Origin: Lumbricus rubellus
Lineage: Eukaryota; Annelida; Clitellata; Crassiclitellata; Lumbricidae
Assembly: GCA_945859605.1 (NCBI GenBank)
Contig: OX243815.1
Coordinates: 22,856,684-22,920,683 of the forward strand
Length of the DNA stretch: 64,000 bases
Direction of reading: 5' to 3'
In this document: positions 48,301-59,869 of the stretch, piece by piece
Numbering within the stretch: position 1 is the stretch's first letter
Layout of the letters: the number at the start of each line of letters is the position of its first letter
Notes under the pieces: generated by a model
The model's database searches: none
Seen by the model: only the letters and a program-made list of their open reading frames with translations
What the model was told of the DNA's origin: nothing
Made by a program: the position numbers and the translations under genes

Positions 48301-51300
48301 AAAACGGAGACAGAATCTGAGGATGAAGAGGAAGAGCCAGAGATCATTAGTGATGACCTTCCTCCTACTGAAACTCTTTATTCGGAGAACAGTGTCGAGG
48401 AACTGGGCCAGGTGAAGTGTGTTTAACATTAGTAGGGATATTTGCTAAATGCTTAGTAGGCAGATCGGATTTGACAAGCTGTTGAAATTTAGAAACTAAG
48501 TCTATCAGTTATTGAATGTAAATTTGTTGCTCACCACAATACTTAAACTGAGTTTCTATTTCTGGGAATAGGTGTTGTTCAGCCAGATCGTCTGGTTACC
48601 TTTTTCTTATTGTAATTAACACTAGAGTTCTTCTTAGTGCTTTTCGGTTGAAGGATCTAGATCTCAGAGCTGCTTGTATCTGTTAATTCTACAGGGTCAG
48701 TTATGGCATGTTTATTCATTCTAGACTTATTAAGACATTCATCTTTCATATTGCTGCTTGATGCTGTCTCTCCGTCTTACTGGACATTTAGCAATCTTAT
48801 TTATGGCTTGATTTTGGTGTGCCTTTGGTTGATGCTGTGTGCATTAACCCCTTTACCGTGATCCCCGAGTTAACTTGTCCAATTTTTAATTTAAAAAATT
48901 TATTACACGGTAAACGGGTTAAATATTGGCATGCTAAAATTTATCAATCAATATTAATTAGTAATTGCTATTGTGTTATCATAGTTTGTTAATATCTCTC
49001 TCACTTTTAAAGTGCAAGAGTGATGAAATGTGGTGATCATTTAGTCTTACAAGTATTGAACCATGTCCACTGCTCAGATACTTTTGCATTTCATGCCATG
49101 GACACAAGAACACAATCATGTGGTACTTGTGCTGTTTAATCTGTCCAATGTTACGCAGTTTTATGTTGAAATCATTTTATTTGGCGCTGCTGTTGCTTTA
49201 CATTGTATTATTTTAGTTTGTTTCATAGGTTGTTCAATGTTCATTGTGCATTTAATTTCATCACAGAAAAAATCAGTAGTTGCAAATTTCATCATTGTGA
49301 TCATTGTCATTTTCATCGCCTTTTTCAACGTTATCTGTCAATAATGAATATTCGTTTCATGTGGACATGTTTCAAACTGCAGTTGTAACTGCTTTTCTGT
49401 AATAGTGTATATCCTTTTATGTTTTGTTAGGATATTTGTTACTATTGTGTAGATTAAATATTGATTTCATGTGATGTGATTGTGTTTGGTGTAGTTAGGT
49501 GATGCTAGTCAGACAGAGGAGGTGGCTGATGAGAACAAAAGTATCATCTGGACACTTGTCAAGCAGGTCAGTGTTTTTTCAACTGTCTATATTTTGTGTA
49601 CTGGACTGCTAGATGAAGTCATTGAAAATGGTTTTTGCTTGATATGGCTCTTTAGTATTGCCTGGAAAAGGTGCTTAGATTCCATAAATTAGCACTGCCT
49701 GCTGGTTGCTTTTGTTGTCAATGCTGTTATTTTTGTGCCACTATCTTTTGTAAATGTGATCATTTAGAATTGTAATTTCACCACAGATTTATAGAGCACT
49801 TCAGTAAAAGATTTACCAAGTCCACTCCTAACCTGAGGACTTTTGTAAATATTTAAATGAAGACAGTATATCAATTGATAAACTAACATTACTGACAGAC
49901 ATGAAAAAATGAATACATTTGAAATGACATGATAGTATGAGTTTCAGGAAGTTTTACCATTGCAGGCTGTGATTATTTTATGTCACAGGTTCGACCGGGA
50001 ATGGATCTGTCAAAAGTTGTCCTGCCTACGTTCATCCTTGAGCCACGTTCCTTCCTTGACAAACTAGCAGATTACTATTACCATGCAAATTTTCTGTCCG
50101 AGTAAGAATGCTTTCAATTCATGCTCATTTTCTTATCGTTGCTTTAAATATGTGTCGTGTAACATTCTGTGCTTGGTTAATTGAGCATGCCAATGTGAAT
50201 TTTATGATGACATATGCGTTTTTATGTATGCGATAGTGTTCACATTGGCTTCCTGTAGAATTAGAACAATTGCTTGTTTGACCTATAAAGCATTTTTACA
50301 TGTGCACTCTTCTCTACCTTCAACCACTACTCTCTAGTTACATCCACCACACAGTCTGTGAGCTTTTAAGTATCGGTCTTTTGATTGAGCCTTAATGATG
50401 TAGCACTGTCATTGATAGACTCTTCTGCATTTTGTGTTGCTGTGCCTACAAAATGAATTTTGTTTAATTTTTTTAGAAATGCCTCTAAACTTGACTGACT
50501 AACATTTCTCATGTAGCTTGTTTGCTTTAAAATGCTTGTTGTAATAATAATGGTAATAATAATAATCATTAATAATTAATAATGGTAATAATAATATTAA
50601 TATTAGTAGGTGATGTTCGCGAATTGATTTGTATGGCATGTTTTCTGTATTGATCTTTTTGTGTGATCTGGTCAGAGCTGTCTTAGAAGAAGATCCATTC
50701 ACGCGGATGAAGATGGTCATACGGTGGTACCTCTCTGGTTTCTACAAGAAGCCTAAAGTTAGTCCTTGTAGACCCTATCTGTTGTCTCGTTGCTTTTATG
50801 TTTGTCTCTAGTTGTCACTCTTTAAACAATTGTCTGCAAATGAACACGCAAAGTGTTGCCTAAATAGAAATTGTCTACTCCTGGTAGATACCACGAATTT
50901 GCTGAATTTGTCTGTTTTCCTTATAATTTAACATTTTGAAAGCCACTTAGTGATATTTATGTATAAGCAGACACTGATGTGCTGATTATGAGTTGTTTGA
51001 CTGCAACAGAAACTGAGTGTTACACATTTTTATTATAGAGTTAATTATCATTATTAGCAAGAGTTTAAGTGCAGTTCTAAGTTGCCTGTTGTTTGCAAAA
51101 TGACTGTTTTTTTTAATTCACAGACTATGAAAACTGCTGTTATTAGCTGCTGTTTTAAAGAATTAGTTAGGATTCCTCTGAAGAGCTGTCATTTGTTTAA
51201 AGTGTTAAGTTTATCTATTTGGGTACCTGAGTATCTGACTGTTCATGTATCATTCTTGTTGTGTTACATATAAACTATTAATTAATTATTGATGATTTAA

Positions 51301-54300
51301 GATGTTTGTTATTTTTTTCTTCAGGGATTAAAGAAACCTTATAATCCGATTCTAGGAGAGACATTCCGATGTTTCTGGAAGCATCCAAACACTGGCAGCA
51401 GGACTTTCTACATTGCGGAACAGGTCGGAAGGATTCTTCTTTGCCCTTAAATCAAGCAGATGTTGCTATAGTCTTCAGTGATCATTTACTGCATAATTTC
51501 AACATGGATGATGTTTATCTTGCATTTTCAAAGGCTTTGTATTCCTGTCTAAACATGAAAGCAACAAAGAGGTTCAAGCTTGAAGCTATACTATGATTAG
51601 AGTGAGTTGTGTTGCTTTAAGTTATTATCCACTGAACCTTGTGTTTGGTCTTAAATTTGCTTTTAGATTTCACATCACCCTCCAATTTCTGCATTCTACG
51701 TTACCAATCGTCAAGACGGTTTTGCCGTTAGCGGCAGTATTTTAGCAAAGTCCAAGTTCTACGGTAATTCACTGTCGGCCATCTTGGACGGAACAGCGCG
51801 GCTTGTGTTCCTAAAACGTGGCGAAGACTACATACTTTCCATGCCATACGCTCACTGCAGAGGTACGAACAACAGGTTTATTATTTTACTTCTCGTTTTC
51901 TGAGCTGTGTTCTTGCAAATTGCATGCTTGAAAGATTAATTGAAGAGTTGTATCCAATTTGTTGCATTCCTTTGTCATAGTTATGATAAGTATTTGACTG
52001 TTATTCTGAAAAATTCAGTTTTGGCAAGAACATTTTTTTTGTGGAATTGTCAATATTTCCTAGATGACAGTTATGGAGTTAGTAAAGGAATATTTATGTT
52101 ACCACAGCTCGTTCTTTGCTTATATCACTATCGATTTAAGTGACCTGCTCACGGTGCTACATCAAGTAATATTGTGTAAGATAAGTCAACTTTTGGTGAC
52201 AGCAGTGTCGATAATTTTTTAAGACATGTTTGTGTTAAGGACATGCAGACTTTTAGCTCATCTATAAAAGTAAAAATACACATTTCACCAATTTAATTTA
52301 ATAATGGGAATTGTTAGATGCTGGCACATTAATCTGCTCTATTAGACTCTAATCTAGTCTACTTAACACTGTACACTTGTCTTCTTACTTAGGTATTCTT
52401 ATCGGCACACTGACGATGGAGTTCGGAGGCACAATTTGCATTAACTGTGAGAAAACTGGCTATCGTGCTGAACTAGAATTTAAACTTAAGGTAGATTGAC
52501 TATGTTTTTAGAAATTTGCTTTATAATTTTTTGTTGTTTTCTTTGTAAAAGATGAATTATTATTATTGTTGTTGTTGTTAATTAACAACAGTGATGGATA
52601 GTGTGTAATGCATGTGATATTCCAGATTAACTTCATTGACTGATTGATCCATGCTTTGCATTTAATTGGTTCATAGCAGTTTCTATTTTCAATTGTGATA
52701 AGTCAATTTAATAACAGTTTTGATGCAGTTCTAAATAAAAGTTGATGCAGCAGAGTGTTATTAAATCATTGTATGAGTGAAGCGGTTGATCAGTAACATT
52801 TCTGTGTCCTGTTCCATGACATTTTTAACCGGTTGATTATGGATTATGCTTATGTTGCTCTTCTGCATTATTTTGACATGGATGATGTTGTCAATGTCTT
52901 CTGATGTTGTTTCTTTGAAGCCATTCTTGGGGAGTGGTGAGGCAAGCAACCGAATCGTTGGTAAGATTAAACTTGGTGATGAGACTCTGGCGCAACTGGA
53001 TGGACGCTGGGATCAGGAGATCACCATCAAAGACAAACGCACGGGTGTACGTCATTGTCGTCTCTCTGCTTCGCTCTTCTTCACCTTCCACCCCAGTTCT
53101 ATCTGGACAGTTTGAACTTATTTCATTCAGTCATTCATTTGAAACATTATATTATGCCACCTCTTTAATGGGTCTACTCAGAGGTGCTTCCAACGTCAAC
53201 ACGGTCAAAATGAACAGATTTTGAATTTTGATTAATTATGGAATGTGTCACAGAACATTCGAGGAAGCAAGCTTGACTCCAAAGGGAGACCATTCCATAA
53301 CATGGGTCCATGTTAATAGGAAGAAGCATCAACAGCATGTGGCAAAAAAGAAAGGCGGCTGATGAGACCACTGAAGGTTCATCAGATTTATCGTACTTAT
53401 AAGTTATCATTTTATCAAATTATTCGCAAGTCAACTTACGGACTTGGAACTACGCCGTGGAATTTTTCAGTAGCTGCAACGGAATTTTTTTCTGCTGTAG
53501 AAAATCATGGTACATAATTGTATAATTTTATTGGACTGGTATCTAATCAAAAGACGTCATTTGATGGCAATAATTAATCATGTATTAAAGTCTTGCCTAA
53601 AGACAAGTGTCTGTAATTTATATGCTTCGATGGTCATAGATTGGTGAGCCATTGTTGTCTGTGGTTCTATTTTTAGGTTTCAGAACTGTTTTGGAATCCG
53701 AGTCCAGAGATTCAGTCGTCACGGCTACATCGCTGGACAGTTCCAGTGGAGGCACAAACCGAATTCGAGTCAGAGAGGTCGTGATCTGGACACTCTCCCT
53801 CCTCCCTGTCTTTATCAGTTGTTTCTTAGTTCTGCATATTCATATATGTCTGCTCTTTATCCATTTTTTTATACATTTTTCTCTCTTAGGCTTCATATTT
53901 CCCTATGAAGTCATCTTGGACACCAGAATATTTGACTTCTGTGCTTTTACTACAAATCAAATCATTTATTCTTTCCACAAATTGTACTATTGTTCCCATA
54001 ATTGTATAATTATATTGGATTATTGCCATCATATGATGTCTTTTGCCTAGATACCAGTCCAATATTATTATACAATTATAGGAACAATAGTACAATTTGT
54101 GGGAACAAATTACTACACACTTTTACTGATCCATTTTTGTTTTGTATTTAGACTGAATTATTTGCATTCTGAGCTTGATGAATCTTGTGGCATTTACTTG
54201 ACCTTAAAAATGACGAAGACCTTACAGTTTGTTAGTTTCTTGTATTCTTGTATATGATACTCCATGATTTTTTATGGTTAAATTGGAAAATTTGAAAGAA

Positions 54301-57300
54301 ACCTGAATCTGATTCGTTGTTCTATTTTTAATACATTTATCCTTAATTCATTTTCATCTGATTGACATTACCGCTTATTTCTTTTATTTATGTTGATTTA
54401 TTGATTTGCTTTGCTTCATATGTTGTGTCTTACTTTTGTTTACCATTCATTCATTCATTCATTCATTTGGACATTTATATAGCGCTCCTTCAAGTCAAGA
54501 AAAACTACTCAGAGGTGCTCCCGACTCCAGCGTGCCTAAAAAGAACAGTTTAAAGTTTTTTAAAACGTCTTGTCCAGAAGTACTGCTCTGAATTGCTTTA
54601 TTCTGCCTGTCTAAATTCTTACATTATTGCATTTAACCATTCACCAACTGAGGGTATATGATTTTCCATTGCATTTACTGCGCTCGGGTTGAATGTTTCA
54701 TACAGTGGTTCACCTTACACGTTGATAAAATGCTTTTCATTGTCTTTAAAGGCTATGGATGCACGTGAGTGAGGCAATTGTGGACTGCGATCAGACACTG
54801 GCCACATCAGAGAAGTGTCTGCTGGAGGATGCTCAGCGAACAGCCACTCGTGAGCGTAAGGCGAAGATGGAAGACTGGGTGCCTCGCCTTTTCGAACAGA
54901 ACCTTCTGTCTGGCGACTGGATATACAAATATACCGAGTAAGTGATAATGTCGAAGACTGAAACCACAGACTTGTAAGAAGTCTGTATTTACCTAAAATA
55001 CATTTTCTTCCTGGTTCGAATCGACTGACGTTGATTTTTTTAGTGGGCTTCAGGAATTTTAGATATTAGTTATCCTTCATGTTTGTAGTGTGACACCAGT
55101 TGGCCAAATCATGTTAATTCTGCTTTGTTAAAATTTGTCAGTTGCTGTCAAATGATTGCTTCAGGGTGAAACCACTGTTTTTACTGCTGAACGATTATGC
55201 TGGTTCATTATGAGGTTTCTGATAAAGAGTTAGATGGTCGTTGGCATACATGCAGAAAGAGCTCTTATTTTCTTTTTTTTTTGTCTGAATATAGATCAGT
55301 GGCTCCCAACCTTTTTTGACTGTAGGGCCACTTTTTCTAATTTGGAGGACACGAGGGCCACTTTTTCTTAGTTAAGGCTGGGAGCGCCTCTGAGTAGTTT
55401 CTTGAAGAGGCGCTATATAAATTCTAATAATGAATGAATGAACATTAGGGCGTTTGGGGGGCAACAATGCTAAAATTTAATTTACTAAAAGCAACGACCT
55501 GCTAAAAGCATAAAAAATTTTTATAATTGATTCAAAGTAGAATGCTTGATGTTTATAGACTTCAAAATAAAATAATTTGTAAGAGAAAATGATCATGTGT
55601 TCTATCCTGTCCAAATTGTCAATGTTTTTATATATTTTTGTTAATTTTTTTAGAGACGAGGGTCATTTTTTAGGCCTGGCGGGTCATTTTTTAAGACCTC
55701 GCCGGCCACTTTTGGCCCACGGGCCATTGGTTGGGAACCACTGATATAGATGATGCCTATAATTTTACATCTGACTTTAAACCCACATTATGTTGTTTAT
55801 TTACGTGAAGCCTTCGTCCTTGGGATCCGATGAACGACGTCATCCAGTACGAAAACGACTTTGTCGTCGCCACGAAAACGCGTCACCAGACGCCCATCGT
55901 CCACACGACGAGCATAATGAACATCGACGAAAAGACGTCGACCGCCAGAGGTCACTCGCGACACTCATCGCTCGACTGCAATCGACTCGCGAGGTTAAAG
56001 AGATTATCGATCAAACCGATCCGACCGATCACGATGTGCGACGGGAGTGACACGTGTCTGACGGACGGAGAGGTTCAACCGTGCGACAGCGAGTCGTCGC
56101 TCTCCGCTGGTAGATCAACCTCGTTCTCATTCATTCATTCATTCAGACATTTATATAGCGCTCCTTCAAGTAAAAGACTGCTCAGAGGCGCTCCCGACTC
56201 CAGCGCGCCCAAAAAGAACAGTTTTAAGTTTAGTAAGGAACGATCCTGGTAGAGTCCCAGGGTGTAGGCACTTGTTGTCATTTCATTGTTTCTGTTCTTA
56301 AACTAGAATAGGGTCACGTTATTTTTGTCTTTGCAGATTTTTAGATTATTCATTAATTGCATGATTTTTCAATTATTTTCGTAATTTTGACATGTATAGT
56401 GGCTTATTTTCAAGCTTTTGCATGTCGGATATAATTTATTCTGGCCCAAATTCCTGTCCGTTGGCTCTTGCTATGGGCGTGGGAGCTATCAACGTCTTCC
56501 TAGTATGTAGCCATCTAGCATGGTAGCCATGCCTTGCAGTGTACTTGTGAGTAGGGTTACTCAATCCTCATAGTACTGAGTAGTTCATTGCACATATTAC
56601 ATGTTTTCTGGATTTTTTTATCTTCATCATCTTGGAAGAGATGTTTGCTTGGACTGCTTCGGTTGTCATCTGTTTTCAATCAAGCTGTCATCTGTTATCA
56701 TTCAAGCTGTCATCTGTTTTCAATCAAGCTGTCATCTGTTATCAATCAAGCTGTCATCTGTTTTCAATCAAGCTGTCATCTGTTTTCAATCAAGCTGTCA
56801 TCTGTTATCAATCAAGCTGTCATCTGTTATCAATCAAGCTGTCATCTGTTATCAATCAAGCTGTCATCTGTTATCAATCAAGCTGTCATCTGTTATCAAT
56901 CAAGCTGTCATCTGTTATCAATCAAGCTGTCATCTGTTATCAATCAAACTGTCATCTGTTATCAATCAAGCTGTCATCTGTTATCAATCAAGCTGTCATC
57001 TGTTATCAATCAAGCTGTATCTATCGATCAAATTTATCGATTAGTCGAAGTTATATTTTGGAGATTAATAAAATGAAAATTTTATCAGTACCTATCCTTA
57101 TAAATGCTGCACACCTGCACTGGTTATACCATAAAATTGCTGATGTATTGTTTTTGATAGTTGAAACCATGACGGATGGAGCAAGCAGCAGTAAGCCGTT
57201 GTGCGGTGTGAGACTTCCACTGAGCTCGCTTCAGAATGCGCTCGAACCCGTCTTGAGGTTGCAGCAAGAGAACATGGAACGACTGACTCATCTACAAAGC

Positions 57301-57444
57301 CAGCTGCTCGCTTTGCAACGCCAGGTGCAGGCTTCTACATCTGGAACTGGCGTCGTCGGTGCCACACTCTTTGGTAATCGAGATCTGCTCGTCGTTGCTT
57401 TTGCCCTGTTGGTGCAGTTGGTCCTGTTCGTTTGGCTGAAGTAG
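39323..57444 (+). CDS. OSBPL8: Oxysterol-binding protein-related protein, ORP5/ORP8 type (5' end incomplete)
   Basis: Twenty coding exons: 39323-39553, 40772-40939, 42660-42769, 43165-43242, 44686-44874, 45913-46035, 46833-46917, 47757-47945, 48254-48411, 49495-49566, 49989-50101, 50676-50757, 51325-51423, 51667-51862, 52393-52490, 52921-53046, 53677-53777, 54752-54937, 55811-56109 and 57161-57444. Phases agree at every join, giving 994 aa. ORP5/8 sit in the ER at plasma-membrane contacts and exchange phosphatidylserine for PI4P. The order is a disordered Ser-rich N-terminus, PH domain (about 218-345), acidic linker (392-460), lipid-transfer domain (about 465-830) and C-terminal membrane anchor (973-994). 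The first exon enters in phase 1 without a Met, so at least one upstream exon is missing. The symbol covers the ORP5/8 group; the two vertebrate paralogues cannot be separated here. Confidence 0.96.
40553..40728. mobile_element. hAT-like MITE, 176 bp
   Basis: The ends CAGTGCTAAAAGTGT and (reverse complement) CAGGGCTTAAAGTGT are flanked by a perfect 8-bp duplication ATTGTTCT at 40545-40552 and 40729-40736. It lies in the ORP intron just before exon 40772-40939. A degenerate copy is at 3140-3275. Confidence 0.92.
41318..41960 (+). pseudogene. 5'-truncated LINE reverse transcriptase relic (RTE-like)
   Basis: The C-terminal part of a non-LTR retrotransposon polymerase lies in an ORP intron. Blocks in order: FKYLGSML, a stop, then [69 protein letters not shown], a frameshift near 41795, [10 protein letters not shown] and [16 protein letters not shown]. 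It ends in GGACAAGAAGAACAAGAAG. Stops and frameshifts show it is inactive; the catalytic RT core is missing. Confidence 0.88.
42455..42560 (+). repeat. L2/CR1-like tail and (TGTAT)n microsatellite
   Basis: GAGTGCTTCTGAAAGCGG resembles the tail at 18265. It is followed by five to six TGTAT units ending at about 42558. Confidence 0.5.
43413..43491. mobile_element. 79-bp piggyBac-like MITE in the ORP gene
   Basis: The left end TTAACCCTTTACCCGTT and the reverse-complemented right end TTAATTTTTTACCCGTT are bounded by TTAA. The interior GCCCGTTTTCAGCGGATATT matches the reverse complement of the copy at 60858-60937. Confidence 0.75.
43514..43946. mobile_element. hAT-like MITE, 433 bp, T-rich
   Basis: Ends are CATAGTTGTAAAAAACG and (reverse complement) CATAGATGAAAAAAACG. 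They are flanked by a perfect 8-bp duplication GTTGATGT at 43506-43513 and 43947-43954. The subterminal regions are full of CCGTTTTTTAT and AACGTCG repeats. It sits 22 bp from the 43413-43491 element. Confidence 0.85.
44405..44613 (+). mobile_element. Full-length tRNA-derived SINE
   Basis: An A-box region (TGTTGGTGTAGGGGTGACG) is followed by a perfect B box, GGTTCGAATCC, at 44467-44477. The body leads to a tail, GGGAGTGGCTCTGAGTAGGG...GACGCTATAGAAATGAATAAAG. The tail matches several truncated copies in the window. It ends 72 bp before the first PH-domain exon of the ORP gene. Confidence 0.8.
44930..45006 (+). repeat. SINE 3' fragment
   Basis: GGAAGCGCCTCTGAGGAGTTTCTCTTGAAGTGGCGCTATATAAATTC, the same tail as at 44550-44600 and 55380-55440. 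It lies in the intron after exon 44686-44874. Confidence 0.7.
47667..47742. repeat. 21-bp tandem repeat next to an ORP splice acceptor
   Basis: Three copies of CCATTCAACCATGACACCTCT end 14 bp before the AG at 47755-47756. The repeat supplies the C/T-rich stretch upstream of exon 47757-47945. Confidence 0.8.
48844..48922. mobile_element. 79-bp piggyBac-like MITE in the ORP gene
   Basis: The left end TTAACCCCTTTACCGTG and the reverse-complemented right end TTAACCCGTTTACCGTG differ at one position. Both borders are TTAA. It lies in the intron between exons 48254-48411 and 49495-49566. Confidence 0.7.
53975..54102. repeat. Long hairpin / foldback element
   Basis: 53975-54010 and 54067-54102 are inverted copies matching at 35 of 36 positions (arm CCACAAATTGTACTATTG...). 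The pairing extends a few bases into the loop (ATATTGGA/TCCAATAT). Sequence resembling half of it occurs at 53512-53575. It lies in the ORP intron between 53777 and 54752. Confidence 0.88.
54446..54552 (-). repeat. SINE 3' part, antisense
   Basis: On the plus strand, (ATTC)n is followed by ATTTATATAGCGCTCCTTCAAG and GAGGTGCTCCCGACTCCAGCG, the reverse complement of the SINE tail. It sits 200 bp upstream of exon 54752-54937. Confidence 0.75.
55297..55743. mobile_element. hAT-like MITE, 447 bp, with nested SINE
   Basis: Ends are CAGTGGCTCCCAACC and (reverse complement) CAGTGGTTCCCAACC, flanked by a perfect 8-bp duplication ATATAGAT at 55289-55296 and 55744-55751. A SINE 3' fragment (about 55375-55442, GGGAGCGCCTCTGAGTAG...GGCGCTATATAAATTC, then AATGAATG) is inserted inside. 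The element lies 68 bp upstream of exon 55811-56109. Confidence 0.93.
56130..56222 (-). repeat. SINE 3' part, antisense, directly after an ORP exon
   Basis: CATTCATTCATTCAGACATTTATATAGCGCTCC... repeats the 54446-54552 fragment. It starts about 20 bp after the splice donor at 56109/56110. Reading through the donor gives an open frame across the fragment to a stop at 56250-56252. Confidence 0.8.
56661..57019. repeat. 22-bp tandem repeat, about 16 copies
   Basis: The unit is CTGTCATCTGTTATCAATCAAG, with TTTTC in place of TTATC in some early copies. As 22 is not a multiple of three and the unit lacks in-phase stops, all three plus frames stay open for the whole array. The long open frames are therefore not genes. 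The array ends 141 bp before the last ORP exon. Confidence 0.96.
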
Positions 57445-59235
57445 TTACCCAGTTGGATTGACTTTTGTGAGGAAGCAGAGAGCGTGTCACTCTTGTGCGG
57501 GGGGCGGGAGGGGGTGTTGACTCTAATGCACCTATCTGTAAAGGCTCATTATGTTAACTACAGGTATTACTGCCCTGAATTTAAAATTCATGAAATTCTC
57601 GTTGAGAAAAATCAGAAACATTTACTCATCAGCATATTAGTGGAACCACTGCCAACGATTTGATCAGTTGTAAATGTCTGATCTTCTAACAGATAAATTC
57701 ACTGGTCTTCATTGTCGTAAGCGACCTTGCGAGTTTTGCAGTCAATATATCAGATAGTTTATAATTCACATTCCAGCTTACAATTGTTTGGACTCCTAGC
57801 TTTTTAGCTGTTGTCCATCTGGCTATATTACGAGAGATGTAGCATAGTGCAGTTAAATAACGCGATCTGATTCGTACGACAGACTTCTTAACGTTGCACA
57901 GTTATTCATATTTGTCTGATTTGGATAAGTTGTGCTTTTTGAAGTTACTGTCCAAACATCATGCAGCCCCTGCTTTTCTGGGCTGTTAATAGCTCACTTG
58001 CAGGTATGTGAGGATGATTGATGTTGAGCTGGTTCAGCCAGTGCATCAATGGGCAGCCATGTCATCTGGTTCCATTTAAAACCCTCGATTAGTTTAGGGT
58101 TGCTAGATGAGTACCAGTGCAAATGGGGGAAATGGGGGAGATTAAAACGGTTGCTCTCATGCAGTTGCTGCATTTCAATTTGTCAGAAGTTGCTGATCCC
58201 CCAACTTCAGGAACCCCACGTGGATGTCAAATTTCTGTAGAGATAACAGGGTAACACAAGTTTCACCAATTACAAAACATTATTAACAGCTGTTCTGTGA
58301 GCAGGACGCCAGTTCATCGTTTGCAACACCCACAGGAAAAGAGTGCGGAGGGGTGTATCACGTGAGCCAGACAACTGTTGAAGTTATGAGATTATCAACT
58401 AATAGAACAAGGGGCAAAAATTGAAATTGAGTGAACACATTAGTAAGTATTAGATGTTATGACTCTGTGGAATTTGATTGCACAGACAGAAAGATTTTAT
58501 GATCAGCTTCTTAATGATTGATGAGATTTTCAACTTTCAACGTGAGGAGCAATTCTTTTTGCGCCTATTTATGATGCTCTAAATGTTAAGAAATATGTGC
58601 AGCCAATTCGCATATATGCAAGAATGCTAATCGGCTTCGGTGCATAATAATTTGTGCATAAGTGTTTTTTCGTGTTCAGCTGGGAATATATATATCGAGT
58701 TTTATGACAGACTTATTTGATCCTGATTTTACGTACTGTACGTGACACTTTGTTTGCTAATTGTCATTTTGTTTGTTAGCGTGTACAAATGTTATTTTCA
58801 GTGTTCCTGTTGAAGGTTCCTTGATGATTTTTATGTACATGTTGGTTCTGATACCAATTGTCTCTGATTTTGTATGCTTCACACTACACTATATCTGTGT
58901 AGTACTATGTTATGAGACTGTAATTGGTTTACTGACGTGCTCTGTATCCCTTGAAGTGTTTGTACGTAGCTTTTAAAACCCTCTATAATTTGAACAAGTT
59001 GGGAAGTAATGAATGTATGAAAGCTGCCTACAATGTAATGACTTGTTAGGACTTTATTAATCTACGACTTCAACTGACAAGTCTGGAATTGCTTACTGGT
59101 ATTGCTTAGTTTATAGCACAAGTTTGTAAAATGTACAATTTTTACATTATTTCGTAGCTTTAACCGTCATAGTCTGCAATTGCATAATAAATTATTTATA
59201 ACTTGTAAACAGTGCATAACTTCATGTTTGTGCAG
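57445..59235 (+). other. 3' UTR and downstream flank of the ORP gene
   Basis: No further exon was recognised. AT-rich with several AATAAA-like motifs (for example near 59186); none can be preferred as the polyadenylation site. Confidence 0.5.
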
Positions 59236-59279
59236 CAATATATATATATAATTATATATATAATTATATATATATATGT
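59236..59279. repeat. (TA)n microsatellite
   Basis: Uninterrupted alternating TA/AT with two AATT interruptions, abutting the MITE that starts at 59280. Confidence 0.9.
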
Positions 59280-59869
59280 CCCATCTGACCAAAACCAGGC
59301 GTGTTTCGCAACACACGCTTCTGAGATAATGACAGAAATGTGAAAAAACCGATTTTTTTCATTTTTTTGTTTTTTACAGAAAATGATAAATTAATATGTT
59401 TTATGCACATTAAAAGTAAAAAATTTCCGAAAATATTATTTTAAATGATATTTTTGATAATTTTGTGATGATAATTCGATGAATTTTTCCCGCCATTTTC
59501 CACTTTCCCGCCATTGGTAGCCATATTCGGCATGTGGCTAACATAATAAATTAGGCATCAGTGAAAAGCCCAGACTTCCCTCTAGCCTCTTATGAAATCT
59601 GTTTTTTGTTGCAAATTTTATTTAATTGTGAACACGGTTCTAAACTTCTAAAGAATCTTGCATTCCAAAGTTATAGAAAACTTTCAATGCATTTTTCTCA
59701 GAATTGTAATTTGAACGGTCGAACCACATTTTTACCCATAACTTTGGACAGAAACATGGTAGAGCAATAAGATTTGTGTCATTTTAAAGAAGAGACTTTA
59801 TTCTTTTAGAAGATATATGACACTCATATTGTACAAAATCCGACTTACGCCTGGTTTTGGTCAGATGGG
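59280..59869. mobile_element. MITE with 23-bp perfect terminal inverted repeats, 590 bp
   Basis: CCCATCTGACCAAAACCAGG... at 59280-59302 is the exact reverse complement of 59847-59869. Beyond one mismatch the symmetry continues into flanking ATATATATG, consistent with insertion into a TA-rich site. The interior is AT-rich; its 69-codon open frame shows no transposase features. Confidence 0.85.

Larger units (their letters stand above)
49495..54937 (+). other. Lipid-transfer (ORD) exons of the ORP5/8 gene
   Basis: Nine exons encode the OSBP-related domain. Diagnostic blocks are the lid-region [31 protein letters not shown], the family fingerprint [12 protein letters not shown] (residues 564-575, spanning the join 51423/51667), [16 protein letters not shown] and [14 protein letters not shown]. 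The two fingerprint histidines, which contact the PI4P headgroup in family structures, are present (568-569). Nothing points to loss of transfer activity. Confidence 0.95.
55811..57444 (+). other. C-terminal linker and ER-anchor exons of the ORP5/8 gene
   Basis: Exon 55811-56109 opens with [15 protein letters not shown], the end of the ORD region, and continues into a basic, Ser-rich linker. It splices at GCTG|gtagat to 57161-57444. That last exon carries an amphipathic helix ([20 protein letters not shown]) and a terminal hydrophobic segment ([19 protein letters not shown]), the tail anchor typical of ORP5/8. Confidence 0.93.

Noticed and set aside
56588..57444. A single 270-codon gene covering the 22-bp array and the last ORP exon
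   Set aside because: The array is open in all frames; the ORP reading phase and the acceptor at 57159-57160 explain the terminal part.
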